Origin: Candidatus Saccharimonadota bacterium
Lineage (GTDB): Bacteria > Patescibacteriota > Saccharimonadia > Saccharimonadales > UBA4665
DNA length: 64,000 bases
Reading direction: 5' to 3'
Assembly: GCA_028289125.1 (NCBI GenBank)
Contig: JAQGGZ010000005.1
Location: forward strand, 1 to 64,000
The position numbers were made by a program, and so were the translations under genes. This document shows, piece by piece, positions 1 to 7,456 of this stretch. The notes beneath the pieces were generated by a model that had not been told where the DNA came from, did no database searches, and saw only the letters and a list, made by a program, of their open reading frames with translations. Within the stretch, counting starts at the first letter, position 1. The number at the start of each line of letters is the position of its first letter.

Positions 1-138
<138 letters not shown>

Positions 139-1611
139 TTACTGATCAGCCGGCGTCAACAAAGAGGTCGTGTGCAGCGTGGTCTTGCCATCGCCGGCGA
201 CAGTCAGGGTATACATATTATTGTAGTTGTCATCAAAGAACGGCTGATAGCGACTGTCGGCCGTTACCAGTGTCTGCGGATTGCTGTTGTCGAAGTCCAC
301 GATCTGGACCTTGCCGCCGCTCACATATATTAGACGGTTGCCGTCCATCCAACGGGCATGCGACTGAGGAGCGTCCAACCCGCCTGCCGCCGTGAAGTGG
401 TACGACTTGTCGGTCAGAGCGTCGTATACACCGAAGCTGACCCCGCTGCTGGTCATGATGAACCGGGTGTTGGCCGAGAATGCCAGGTAGTTCGGGTCGC
501 TTGCCTTAAGGACACTGACGGGCACGAGAATCTGTCGAGGATTATTCTTCAAGGCATCGAGAGGATTGCGATAGACATATACCTTGTCTTCGTTAGCGGC
601 GCCAGCAGCGACGATCCAGTCACCATCGTAGCGTGTCAGGTCTAGTAAATACTGGCTGCCCGCCGGAACGCTACGGATGTAGTGGGTGCTGCCATCCTGA
701 AGCAGGACGATATTCGATTTGCCTTCGACCGCTCCGGCACTGGTCGCGTAGAGGACGACGTCGGCACCATACGTGTTGAAAGCAAGTACGCTCTGAGCCA
801 GGCTCTTCGGGGTCGGGTCGTTCAAGGTTGCCGACGAGACCGTCTGCGCTGCGGCGTCATAGAGGAAGTAGGCATCAAATTTCTTGTCCTGCAGCCGGAT
901 ATCGCCGACAGTTGTGCCGAGGCGAGCGGTCAGGTCAAAGGATTGGCTCGGGTCGTTACGGTCAAGCATGATGAAGCGGTCATTGTATTTCAGTAATAGG
1001 TGGCGGTTATCATTGGACCAGTCGACGATCGAGAAACCGCTACTCTCGGAGGTGACGTTGGCGACGTTGTTCGGCAAGACGAACGTCGTGGCCGGATCTT
1101 TAGGGTTCTGGAGATCGTACTGGGTAAATCGCAGGCCGGTGGCGGTACCGTCCGGCAAGTTTGCCACCAACAACCAGCGTCGGCTCGGACTTTCAGTGGC
1201 AAGCAGCGGTGTCTTTGCGAACGTGTGCTTGCTTGTCGTCTGTAGCGTGGTCGGCACGAGTAGCGGATAGTCGTACCGTGCCACCTGGCCGCCTTCAATC
1301 GTGATGTTACGGTTCCAGTCGCGGTACCCGTCGCGTTTTAAGGAGATTTGATAGTTACCGGCCGGCAGGTTCAGACGGCTGTTTGTAGCCCCGTCCTTCT
1401 TACCGTTGATGATGATGTCCGCCCCGCCCGGTTGCGACGAGAAGTATACGAGGCCGTTCTGAATCAGCTGGCCATTCCTGTCGAGGCCAAAGCCGTAAGC
1501 TTGGTATAGCAGGATGATGGTCGCCACGATGATTGCGAGCGCCACCAGCGCGTAACCGACATATAACTGTACGGTTCGGGCACGTTGTTTTTTAGGGTCG
1601 AGAAAATCCAT
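139..1611 (-). CDS. PEGA-domain membrane-anchored protein
   Basis: 490 aa. A short basic cytoplasmic N-terminus is followed by one membrane helix (about residues 17-38), so the bulk should lie outside the membrane. Residues about 55-120 form a PEGA domain: the segment SQPGGADIIINGKKDG, then LPAGNYQISLKRDGY and a conserved hydrophobic tail. PEGA domains are short beta modules of surface proteins. The remaining ~370 residues look like beta-propeller-type repeats (strings such as WSNDNRHLLLKYND and ARWMDGNRLIYVSGGKVQIVD), probably a WD40/TolB-like fold. Ligand and function are unknown. A TATAAT box ends 8 nt before the ATG, so the message may be leaderless; a second, stronger promoter lies about 60 nt further upstream. 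Confidence 0.85.
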   Translation of the reverse strand: MDFLDPKKQRARTVQLYVGYALVALAIIVATIILLYQAYGFGLDRNGQLIQNGLVYFSSQPGGADIIINGKKDGATNSRLNLPAGNYQISLKRDGYRDWNRNITIEGGQVARYDYPLLVPTTLQTTSKHTFAKTPLLATESPSRRWLLVANLPDGTATGLRFTQYDLQNPKDPATTFVLPNNVANVTSESSGFSIVDWSNDNRHLLLKYNDRFIMLDRNDPSQSFDLTARLGTTVGDIRLQDKKFDAYFLYDAAAQTVSSATLNDPTPKSLAQSVLAFNTYGADVVLYATSAGAVEGKSNIVLLQDGSTHYIRSVPAGSQYLLDLTRYDGDWIVAAGAANEDKVYVYRNPLDALKNNPRQILVPVSVLKASDPNYLAFSANTRFIMTSSGVSFGVYDALTDKSYHFTAAGGLDAPQSHARWMDGNRLIYVSGGKVQIVDFDNSNPQTLVTADSRYQPFFDDNYNNMYTLTVAGDGKTTLHTTSLLTPADQ

Positions 1612-1619
1612 GTTTATTT

Positions 1620-1625
1620 ATTATA
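1620..1625 (-). promoter_or_regulatory. -10 box 8 nt before the PEGA gene start
   Basis: A perfect TATAAT on the minus strand, followed by 8 nt and the ATG at 1611. No ribosome binding site is present, so transcription from this box would give a leaderless mRNA. Confidence 0.5.
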
Positions 1626-1665
1626 CGCTTGGTTTTTATTTTTGCCTGAAGCCGCTTGTGCTGGC

Positions 1666-1695
1666 TTGACATAAGCGCTATTATAACAGTATGTC
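1666..1695 (+). promoter_or_regulatory. Promoter of the divergent surface-protein gene
   Basis: TTGACA (1666-1671), an 18-nt spacer and TATGTC (1690-1695). RNA would start near 1702, either exactly at an ATG (leaderless) or about 39 nt before a GTG at 1741 that has an AAAGGA ribosome site. Confidence 0.45.
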
Positions 1696-1708
1696 ACGCT
1701 TATGGTAA
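1680..1708 (-). promoter_or_regulatory. Upstream promoter of the PEGA gene
   Basis: TTACCA (1703-1708), a 17-nt spacer and a perfect TATAAT (1680-1685) on the minus strand. It would start RNA near 1673. It overlaps the promoter and possible start codon of the divergent gene at 1702, so the two may interfere with each other. Confidence 0.55.
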
Positions 1709-2901
1709 GCGTTAGTATGAGGACAAAAAAGGAAAAACCGGTGCCAAAAAGAAGCAATATCATCCAAATGAACGGTCGGAGCTATGATGCGACGAGTGGT
1801 ACGCTCGTGCATGACGTCGGTCAGCCGACTGAAGCGGTTACGAATCTCGCCCCGCCGAAACCACCGTTGAAGGCGATTGTCAAAAAGCCGGCCGTCGACG
1901 GTGTGGTCCGTGTCGCCGTGTCTGCTCGCCAGGTACATGCGGCCCCTCATCGATCCAAGACATTAAAGAGGGCTGCGACTCATAACAAGGCCGTCAAGGC
2001 CGCCGTCGTGGTCGCCAACGCTGCGCGCCCCGCTATTACGGCACCGAAACCGCAGTCTGCTCATGCCCCGCTGAAGTCCCAGACCTTGATGCGTCACGCC
2101 GTCGCGAAGCCCGCCATTCCTCGTAAACCGGCCCTGAAAGCCCAGACGCACAGTGCTGCCGTAGCAATTGTCCCGCCGAAAGGAATCGTGCATAAGAAGA
2201 TGTCAAATGTCGTCGATCCTCACCGCCTCGTGCGGGCCAGTGGCACGCCGGCCCATCCTAAGGTTGCCCGTTTCACTAAAGAGACCCGCCTGCTCCCAGC
2301 TGTCACTCCGGTGCATGTCCCAGTAACGCCTGCGCCGGTCGCTCCGCTTCTTCATGCGGTAGCTTCACCGCATCAAGATATGTTCATGCAAGCCATCAAT
2401 GCTGCCCAGAGCCATGAACAGACATATCACGCGCCCAAAAAACGCGTTCCCCGCCGCCTGATGGCCTCGGTCGGTGCCAGCCTGGCAGTTCTGATAGTAG
2501 CCGGCGTCATAGTGGGCGCCAGCAAATCGTCAATCGAAATGCAGATGGCTTCTGCCCAAGCCGGCTTCACCGCCAGCAAGCCATCGTACGTCCCTGCCGG
2601 TTACGCTTTCCAATCGATCGAACGCAACCCAGGCCAAGTCACCGTCGCATACAGTGCCGTCGCTATCGAATCGAAGTATAAAGTAATCGAACAGCCATCA
2701 GCCTGGGACAGCCAGACGCTCGTCGAAGCCTTTTTAAGCACCACTAAGGACACCTACGATGTCTATCAGCGTAACGGTCGCACGATTTACGTCTATGGTG
2801 ACAACGCGACCTGGGTCAGTGGAGGCGTCTGGTACCGTATCCTTTCGTCAGGCCACGCTTTGCCGACCGAGCAATTGCTCGCTGTCGCTACTAGTCTCTA
2901 A
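1702..2901 (+). CDS. Single-pass protein with long basic Pro/Ala-rich N-terminus
   Basis: 399 aa from the first ATG. Residues 1-250 are low-complexity, rich in Lys, Ala, Pro, His and Val, and positively charged, so probably disordered and cytoplasmic. A membrane helix follows (about 255-274). The C-terminal ~120 residues are extracytoplasmic and resemble a DUF4367-type module: PSYVPAGYAFQSI, a Y-V-Y-G core and a W-V-SGGVWYRI segment. The start is uncertain: ATG 1702 would be leaderless, ATG 1717 has no ribosome site, and GTG 1741 has AAAGGA 7 nt upstream. The gene ends 7 nt from the stop of the convergent sortase gene, with no terminator between. Function unknown; an envelope role is inferred. 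Confidence 0.7.
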   Translation: MVSVSMRTKKEKPVPKRSNIIQMNGRSYDATSGTLVHDVGQPTEAVTNLAPPKPPLKAIVKKPAVDGVVRVAVSARQVHAAPHRSKTLKRAATHNKAVKAAVVVANAARPAITAPKPQSAHAPLKSQTLMRHAVAKPAIPRKPALKAQTHSAAVAIVPPKGIVHKKMSNVVDPHRLVRASGTPAHPKVARFTKETRLLPAVTPVHVPVTPAPVAPLLHAVASPHQDMFMQAINAAQSHEQTYHAPKKRVPRRLMASVGASLAVLIVAGVIVGASKSSIEMQMASAQAGFTASKPSYVPAGYAFQSIERNPGQVTVAYSAVAIESKYKVIEQPSAWDSQTLVEAFLSTTKDTYDVYQRNGRTIYVYGDNATWVSGGVWYRILSSGHALPTEQLLAVATSL

Positions 2902-2908
2902 TTGAGCA

Positions 2909-4156
2909 TTAATTTCCGCCGGTAATGGTGCGCCACATCCGGGTCCATAAAGTCGGGCCGTTGCCGGGTAGGTTTTCGGCGGGCGCTGCTGCCTGCGCAG
3001 TCGGTTGCGTCGAGGCAGTGTTATCGGTTGGGCTTGGAGAAATTTGTTCACCGACGACGATGAGGCGGTTGATCGTGGTGCCTGGCGGGTCGCAGGTGAT
3101 CAAAGTCGCGGTCGCACCCTTGCCTGCGACCGGGCCGAGCACGCCTACTTCGTTCGGCTTGACGATGTATTTGCTGAAAACGCGGTAGGCATAGACTTTA
3201 CCACCATAAGTTATATAGAAGACATCTTCATTTTCCAGATTACTCAGCATCACGAAGGCAAACTTATATTTACCCTTGTTGAAGATGTTGTTACTCGAGT
3301 GACCGAAGATCGCGAGGTTACCCTGCTGTCCCGGATTGACCGTAGTCGGGTAATGGACGACCCCGTCGTTCAGGGCGTTCTGGATGTCTGCCTCATTGGT
3401 GGAAGACTGGTTAAAGTCGATCGGAATCTCGACGTTGATCTTGGGGATGATGATTTTAGCTTGCCCGTCAGCCGCAATCGTGTCCGGGTCGATAATTATA
3501 GGCGTTGAACTGACGCTACGGCCCGGCTGGATGAGTGGCGCGATGATGACTTCATTGAAAAAACTGAATAGGAAAATAAAGATAACGAGCGCACCTGTCA
3601 CGAGGCCGAACAGTAGCGAGTGGAAATGACCCTTATTGACCTTCTTGGCCTGTTTCGTGACGTTCTGACGGATGGCATGTTTGATTTCCTTCGGTGAACG
3701 ATGCTCCGGCTCGTGCACGGGTACCATCTGTCCGCTGACGACCTTGTTCGGGCTCGCAATCGGCTTGGCGGGCGTATCATGGGCGGCAGGCTTGGCAGGT
3801 TCTTTGTCTTTTTCTTTAGGCGCTAACTGTTGGTATGTGGCGTTCTGTTCCTGGCTGGAGTAAAACTCCTGCCATACCTCATGTTTTTCATCATCCGGCA
3901 GCTTGGCATAATATTCGTGCCAAGCTGCCTGGATGTCGGCCAGACTCTTGCCACTACTGCTCAAATCGAGCATGAACTGTTGATGTTTGCTCCGCGGGCG
4001 GACGATTTCAGCTTCCTGAAGCTCCTCTTTGGCGTCTGGTTCAGTGCCGTACAACTCGTCTAATTTTTTACGAATGATAGCAGCTGCTTGGTCGGCGCCG
4101 CTGGGTCGTTTTGGTTTGGCGTCGTTGTTGAAAGGTGAAAGTGGGTTTTGGCTCAT
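2909..4156 (-). CDS. Sortase-family transpeptidase with cytoplasmic extension
   Basis: 415 aa. A charged cytoplasmic region of about 175 residues precedes one membrane helix (about 180-202) and an extracellular sortase domain (230-372). The catalytic triad is visible: His286 in IFGHSS, Cys355 in LITCDPP and Arg364 in TINRLIVVGE. Sortases cut a C-terminal sorting signal and attach the protein to the cell envelope. The long N-terminal region is well beyond usual sortase length and may be a regulatory or docking segment. A likely substrate with an LADTG signal is encoded at 42418-43455. The sub-class is not certain; recognition of LAxTG is a property known for class E sortases. Confidence 0.9.
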   Translation of the reverse strand: MSQNPLSPFNNDAKPKRPSGADQAAAIIRKKLDELYGTEPDAKEELQEAEIVRPRSKHQQFMLDLSSSGKSLADIQAAWHEYYAKLPDDEKHEVWQEFYSSQEQNATYQQLAPKEKDKEPAKPAAHDTPAKPIASPNKVVSGQMVPVHEPEHRSPKEIKHAIRQNVTKQAKKVNKGHFHSLLFGLVTGALVIFIFLFSFFNEVIIAPLIQPGRSVSSTPIIIDPDTIAADGQAKIIIPKINVEIPIDFNQSSTNEADIQNALNDGVVHYPTTVNPGQQGNLAIFGHSSNNIFNKGKYKFAFVMLSNLENEDVFYITYGGKVYAYRVFSKYIVKPNEVGVLGPVAGKGATATLITCDPPGTTINRLIVVGEQISPSPTDNTASTQPTAQAAAPAENLPGNGPTLWTRMWRTITGGN

Positions 4157-4213
4157 GGTGTTTGCGGTACTACCTCTTAGTATAGTACAATTACGCGGTT
4201 CCTCACATGCTAC

Positions 4214-4300
4214 GCCGCGGTGGTGGAATTGGTAGACACGCTAGACTCAAAATCTGGTGTCCATTAGGACGTGCCGGTTCAAGTCCGGCCCGCGGCACCA
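4214..4300 (+). tRNA. tRNA-Leu (anticodon CAA)
   Basis: A complete cloverleaf can be drawn. The acceptor arm GCCGCGG (4214-4220) pairs with CCGCGGC (4290-4296). The anticodon stem is CTAGA/TCTGG with anticodon CAA at 4248-4250. It has a long variable arm as expected of class II tRNAs, a T arm with GGTTCAAGTCC, discriminator A and an encoded CCA (4298-4300). It reads TTG codons. Confidence 0.96.
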
Positions 4301-4337
4301 AATAAAAAGGCCCAGCTTGCTGGGCCTTTTTATTTGG
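4298..4337 (+). terminator. Palindromic terminator starting at the tRNA-Leu CCA
   Basis: A perfect 40-nt palindrome with a 2-nt centre. The left arm runs from the encoded CCA through an A tract to GGCCCAGC; the right arm mirrors it as GCTGGGCC, TTTTTATTTGG. The GC core plus T tract (about 4304-4332) is a textbook intrinsic terminator usable on both strands. The extension back to CCA is unusual. Confidence 0.85.
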
Positions 4338-4344
4338 TAGCTGC

Positions 4345-4350
4345 TATGAT
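4345..4350 (+). promoter_or_regulatory. Extended -10 box of the Nudix gene, leaderless geometry
   Basis: TG-C-TATGAT ends 6 nt before the ATG at 4357. There is no room for a ribosome site because the tRNA-Leu terminator lies immediately upstream. Confidence 0.5.
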
Positions 4351-4356
4351 GCTTGC

Positions 4357-4788
4357 ATGAAACATACGGTCATCCCGTCGGTCAACGTATTTGTCGTACG
4401 AGACGACAAAATCCTACTCGGTCGCCGCGCTGACACCGGCTGGATGGACGGTTATCTTTGTCCGCCCGGAGGTCATGTCGAACCCTATGAGACACCTCGC
4501 CTAGCTATGTTGCGAGAAATCAGAGAAGAGCTAGGGGTCGATATTGATCCGGCCGACCTCGAATTCGTCTGTGTGGCCGTTCGTAATACGACGCCGACCG
4601 AGTATGTCGGTTATGAGTTTGCCATTAACGATAAAGGATATGAATTTTACAATGCGGAACCGGACAAATGTAGCGAGCTGGTCTGGGCTGACGTAAAGGA
4701 GCTGCCTGATGACATCGTCGCGCACTTTAATGAAATCATTACCGAAGGCTTGCTGGGCGGTACGCCCTACCTTGAAATAGGCTACTGA
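4357..4788 (+). CDS. Nudix hydrolase
   Basis: 143 aa, a typical single-domain Nudix size. The Nudix box starts at GGHVEP and continues to REIREELGV, giving the GX5EX7REUXEEXGU pattern with the metal-binding glutamates. Such enzymes hydrolyse a nucleoside diphosphate linked to another moiety. The N-terminus (VIPSVNVFVVRDDKILLGRR) is like MutT and ADP-ribose pyrophosphatase relatives, so the substrate cannot be fixed. The gene stands alone between the tRNA-Leu terminator and the convergent dehydratase-like gene, whose 3' end it overlaps by 7 nt. Confidence 0.9.
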   Translation: MKHTVIPSVNVFVVRDDKILLGRRADTGWMDGYLCPPGGHVEPYETPRLAMLREIREELGVDIDPADLEFVCVAVRNTTPTEYVGYEFAINDKGYEFYNAEPDKCSELVWADVKELPDDIVAHFNEIITEGLLGGTPYLEIGY

Positions 4789-5579
4789 GCGGCTGGAATC
4801 AGGCTGGTCGTCAGAGCTTTGAACGTCTGGCTCGGGTTCTGTAACCACCAGACACTGGCAGCTGCGGCCGTTGTTACCCGCCAAACCGGTTTGTCGCCAA
4901 GGCAGTCGGTGCTGCTGATTGAGCCGTCGACTGCGATGACGCAGTGTTCGTTCGTGCGGACGATTATATTGGTTGGATAAGCTTGCGTGAAGTCGTGCAG
5001 AGCTGCCGTCAGTCGGCTGAGCCCCATATCAAACGTGATGGCCACCGGTTGCTTGCTAGTCATGAACAATTTCTGCAATTGAGCCATGCTAAGGACGAGC
5101 GTAGTATCGGCGCGATTCAGAATCATGCCCGGGGTTACGACGAAATAATCGAGCGCGTCACGAGTTATCGTCAGTTGCCCATGATGTTTGCTGACGAAAC
5201 TCTCCAGTAGGATGGCCGTTTCGCTATTACGGCCGAATTCGCCAGCTAAGAGGACTCCGTCAGCCCAGGCGGCGCAGTCCATGAAGACGGCCAACGCCTG
5301 ACGGCTGAAGCTGCCGCTCGGCGTACTGGGGGCGTATTCACCCGCTTCGAATAAGAGGCCGACCGGTTTCTGCAAGGCATCAGGCAACAGGACACGGGCG
5401 GTGCCGACACCGGCTTTGCTCGCTGCCGCGTAGGCCTCGGCTGGCACCGCAAACCCATGAAGACTGCCGCCGGCGATCATCAGGCGGCCCGCCTGGCTAC
5501 GGTTCTCCGGCCGGCTCCATAGCATCTCGGAAAAAAGTGGCTGATCGAGAGTCTGGCGGTACCAATAATCAGCCGGCAT
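4782..5579 (-). CDS. Ribokinase-fold protein related to ADP-dependent NAD(P)H-hydrate dehydratase
   Basis: 265 aa. The N-terminal third (RLMIAGGSLHGFAVPAEAYAAASKAGVGTARVLLP, described in part) matches the GGS-x-x-Y/F-GAP...A-x-RAGAG pattern of the NnrD/YjeF C-terminal domain, which repairs damaged NAD(P)H hydrates using ADP or ATP. The typical GNPG-type catalytic loop is not obvious and overall similarity looks weak, so this could be a divergent family member with another substrate. Its ATG overlaps the stop of the upstream Nudix gene as TAATG, giving translational coupling. The pairing with a MutT/MTH1-type Nudix protein suggests a metabolite-repair operon. Confidence 0.65.
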   Translation of the reverse strand: MPADYWYRQTLDQPLFSEMLWSRPENRSQAGRLMIAGGSLHGFAVPAEAYAAASKAGVGTARVLLPDALQKPVGLLFEAGEYAPSTPSGSFSRQALAVFMDCAAWADGVLLAGEFGRNSETAILLESFVSKHHGQLTITRDALDYFVVTPGMILNRADTTLVLSMAQLQKLFMTSKQPVAITFDMGLSRLTAALHDFTQAYPTNIIVRTNEHCVIAVDGSISSTDCLGDKPVWRVTTAAAASVWWLQNPSQTFKALTTSLIPAAQ

Positions 5580-6043
5580 TATAGGGCCTCGACGAAATTG
5601 AGTTCGGCCGACAACATGCGCTCGTCGCCATTGAAAATGAACCGGCCAAGAAGCTTGCTACCGGCGATAACACTTGGAAACCAGACGATATCGTCGTGCC
5701 ACATCTTATCGTAGGGTATCTCTTTTATATTGAACCATTCAGGTGCCATCTCTTCACTCTCGGCTGGCTCCCCTTCCCACTGGCGGCAGACGAAGACGTG
5801 TAATTGCATGTTCTGTTCGTGGTCGGGAAATTCAAAATCGCAGATAGCTACTTTTTCCCAGTTTTTCGGAGTAAGGCTTATCTCTTCCTGGCATTCACGC
5901 ACCATGGCTTGTTCTAGGGTCTCGCCGCTCTCGAGCTTCCCGCCGGGGCCGTTGTAATACCCCGCCCCAAAGCCACGTTTCTTCATCGCCAAGAGGATTT
6001 CATCGTCCCTTAGGAATAACGTCAGGGTGCGGAGATTTATCAT
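5579..6043 (-). CDS. MTH1-like Nudix hydrolase (oxidised purine nucleotide sanitation)
   Basis: 154 aa, about the length of animal MTH1/NUDT1 (156 aa). The Nudix box is GGKLESGETLEQAMVRECQEE. Several MTH1-specific stretches are present: MKKRGFGAG at the N-terminus and a KMWHDDIVWFP segment that aligns with the MTH1 nucleobase-binding Trp-x-Asp-Asp region. The expected reaction is hydrolysis of 8-oxo-dGTP, 2-OH-dATP or similar to the monophosphate. The start overlaps the upstream hydrolase stop by 4 nt (ATGA) and the stop overlaps the next ATG, so it is in the middle of a coupled operon. Confidence 0.85.
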   Translation of the reverse strand: MINLRTLTLFLRDDEILLAMKKRGFGAGYYNGPGGKLESGETLEQAMVRECQEEISLTPKNWEKVAICDFEFPDHEQNMQLHVFVCRQWEGEPAESEEMAPEWFNIKEIPYDKMWHDDIVWFPSVIAGSKLLGRFIFNGDERMLSAELNFVEAL

Positions 6044-6621
6044 GGTCTCAGTGTAGCGACTTCTTGAATGATTGCAACGTAGGGGGCAGGCATTTCCCAG
6101 AGGTCGTCATGCAACCCGGGCACATGGTAGTAGAGGAATGACTTACCTTTGGTCGGTAATTTTTCGATTTCGGGCGTACACCAGACGTCACGGTCGTTAC
6201 GGATCAGGACGATATCATGGTCTTCTAGCGCCTCATGAAAGTTATGGAGTGGATGCAGCCGGGCTATCGTCAAGGTCCTGGTGAGGGACCGCAGACTATA
6301 GGTGATGTTCCAAGCGGTCTTACGAAGCCAGAAGCCGAGGGCGCGGCGCTGGCGGGCGTCAATGAATTCGGTGCGCACTTTTTCAATGAAGCTGTTCCAC
6401 GACGAGCGGCCGGGCCAGTACGGCGGGTCGATCAGGAAAAGTATCTGTTTATCAGTCATCTCGGGCAGAAAATAACAGCCGGCCGAATGGGAGATGATGA
6501 TGTCGGCGGCCGGTATGTCGCGTATGACATCGAATCCGGCCCGTTCCAGCTTGGCCTCAAACTTCTGGCGGCTATGCCAGGGCCCTTCCCCGAACCCGTA
6601 CGAAAAGGCGGCGGTCGGCAT
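6040..6621 (-). CDS. Small alpha/beta hydrolase-like protein
   Basis: 193 aa. A nucleophile-elbow motif S-H-S-A-G (IISHSAGCYFLP) follows the first beta-alpha units, and later segments offer plausible acid and base residues (IRNDRDVW and VPGLHDDLWEMP). The size is like RBBP9/YdeN-type serine hydrolases. No substrate can be assigned. It begins directly after the xth stop and overlaps the next Nudix gene by 4 nt (ATGA), so it is co-expressed with DNA and nucleotide repair genes. Confidence 0.65.
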   Translation of the reverse strand: MPTAAFSYGFGEGPWHSRQKFEAKLERAGFDVIRDIPAADIIISHSAGCYFLPEMTDKQILFLIDPPYWPGRSSWNSFIEKVRTEFIDARQRRALGFWLRKTAWNITYSLRSLTRTLTIARLHPLHNFHEALEDHDIVLIRNDRDVWCTPEIEKLPTKGKSFLYYHVPGLHDDLWEMPAPYVAIIQEVATLRP

Positions 6622-7419
6622 CTATACGTCGACCGTCACGCTGACCGGGCAGTGATCGGAACCGAATACCTGAGCATGGATATCGGCGGATTTGATTTTG
6701 TCCTTCAGTGATGCGCTGGCTAAGAAATAGTCGATCCGCCAGCCGACGTTGCGTTCCCGGGCCTTGGCGAAGTGGCTCCACCAGGTGTAATGGCCGTTGC
6801 CCTGTCTGAATAATCGTAAGGTATCGATGAAGCCGGCATCGACGAAGGCTTGGAAGCCGCTGCGCTCTTCTTCGGTGAAGCCTTTCTTGCCCCGGTTCGG
6901 CTTCGGATTGGCCAGGTCATCCTCGGTGTGAGCGACATTCAGGTCGCCGCAGAACAGCACGGGCTTGGACTGCTCAAGCTGTTTGCAGTACGCCAAAAAG
7001 GCCGGATCCCAGTGCTTGTGACGGAGCGGAATGCGACTTAGGTCATCCTTGGCATTCGGCGTATAGACGGTCACCACCCAGAACTTTTCAAACTCTGCAG
7101 CCATGACGCGGCCCTCGTCGTTCGGGTCGCCGTAGACATCGCCGCTGACTTCGTATGTGTCGATGATGTCCTGTGGCAAGCCATTGATGACCTGCAGCGG
7201 TTCGACTTTACTGAAGATGGCCGTGCCGGAGTAGCCCGGCTTGACCGCTGAGTACCAGAACTGGTGGTAGCCGGGTAGTTCAAGTTCGACCTGCTCCTGC
7301 TTTGCTTTGGTCTCCTGCAGGCAAAGGATATCGGGTTTTTCCTGGTCGATGAATGATAAGAAAAGTTCTTTCTTGAGGACGGCACGGATACCGTTGACGT
7401 TCCAGGAGTAAATTTTCAT
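6622..7419 (-). CDS. xth: Exodeoxyribonuclease III / AP endonuclease
   Basis: 265 aa from MKIYSWNVNGIRAV, the conserved start of the family. Motifs in order: W-N-V-N-G-I-R, the metal-binding glutamate in LCLQETKAKQ, CGDLNVAHTEDDL, RIDYFLAS and the catalytic SDHCPVSV. It cuts DNA 5' of abasic sites and removes 3' blocks in base-excision repair. The open frame extends 64 codons upstream, but that part overlaps the divergent pyrH gene and is not conserved. A TATACT box 6 nt before 7419 supports this start and a leaderless message. It heads an operon with a hydrolase, an MTH1-like Nudix protein and a dehydratase-like gene. Confidence 0.95.
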   Translation of the reverse strand: MKIYSWNVNGIRAVLKKELFLSFIDQEKPDILCLQETKAKQEQVELELPGYHQFWYSAVKPGYSGTAIFSKVEPLQVINGLPQDIIDTYEVSGDVYGDPNDEGRVMAAEFEKFWVVTVYTPNAKDDLSRIPLRHKHWDPAFLAYCKQLEQSKPVLFCGDLNVAHTEDDLANPKPNRGKKGFTEEERSGFQAFVDAGFIDTLRLFRQGNGHYTWWSHFAKARERNVGWRIDYFLASASLKDKIKSADIHAQVFGSDHCPVSVTVDV

Positions 7420-7425
7420 ATAGCC

Positions 7426-7448
7426 AGTATACCAGCCTGTGGTAAACT
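7426..7448. promoter_or_regulatory. Back-to-back leaderless -10 boxes between xth and pyrH
   Basis: Only 37 bp separate the two start codons. TATACT on the minus strand (7426-7431) ends 6 nt before xth. TAAACT on the plus strand (7443-7448) ends 8 nt before pyrH. Neither side has a Shine-Dalgarno sequence. Confidence 0.5.
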
Positions 7449-7456
7449 GAAATCTA

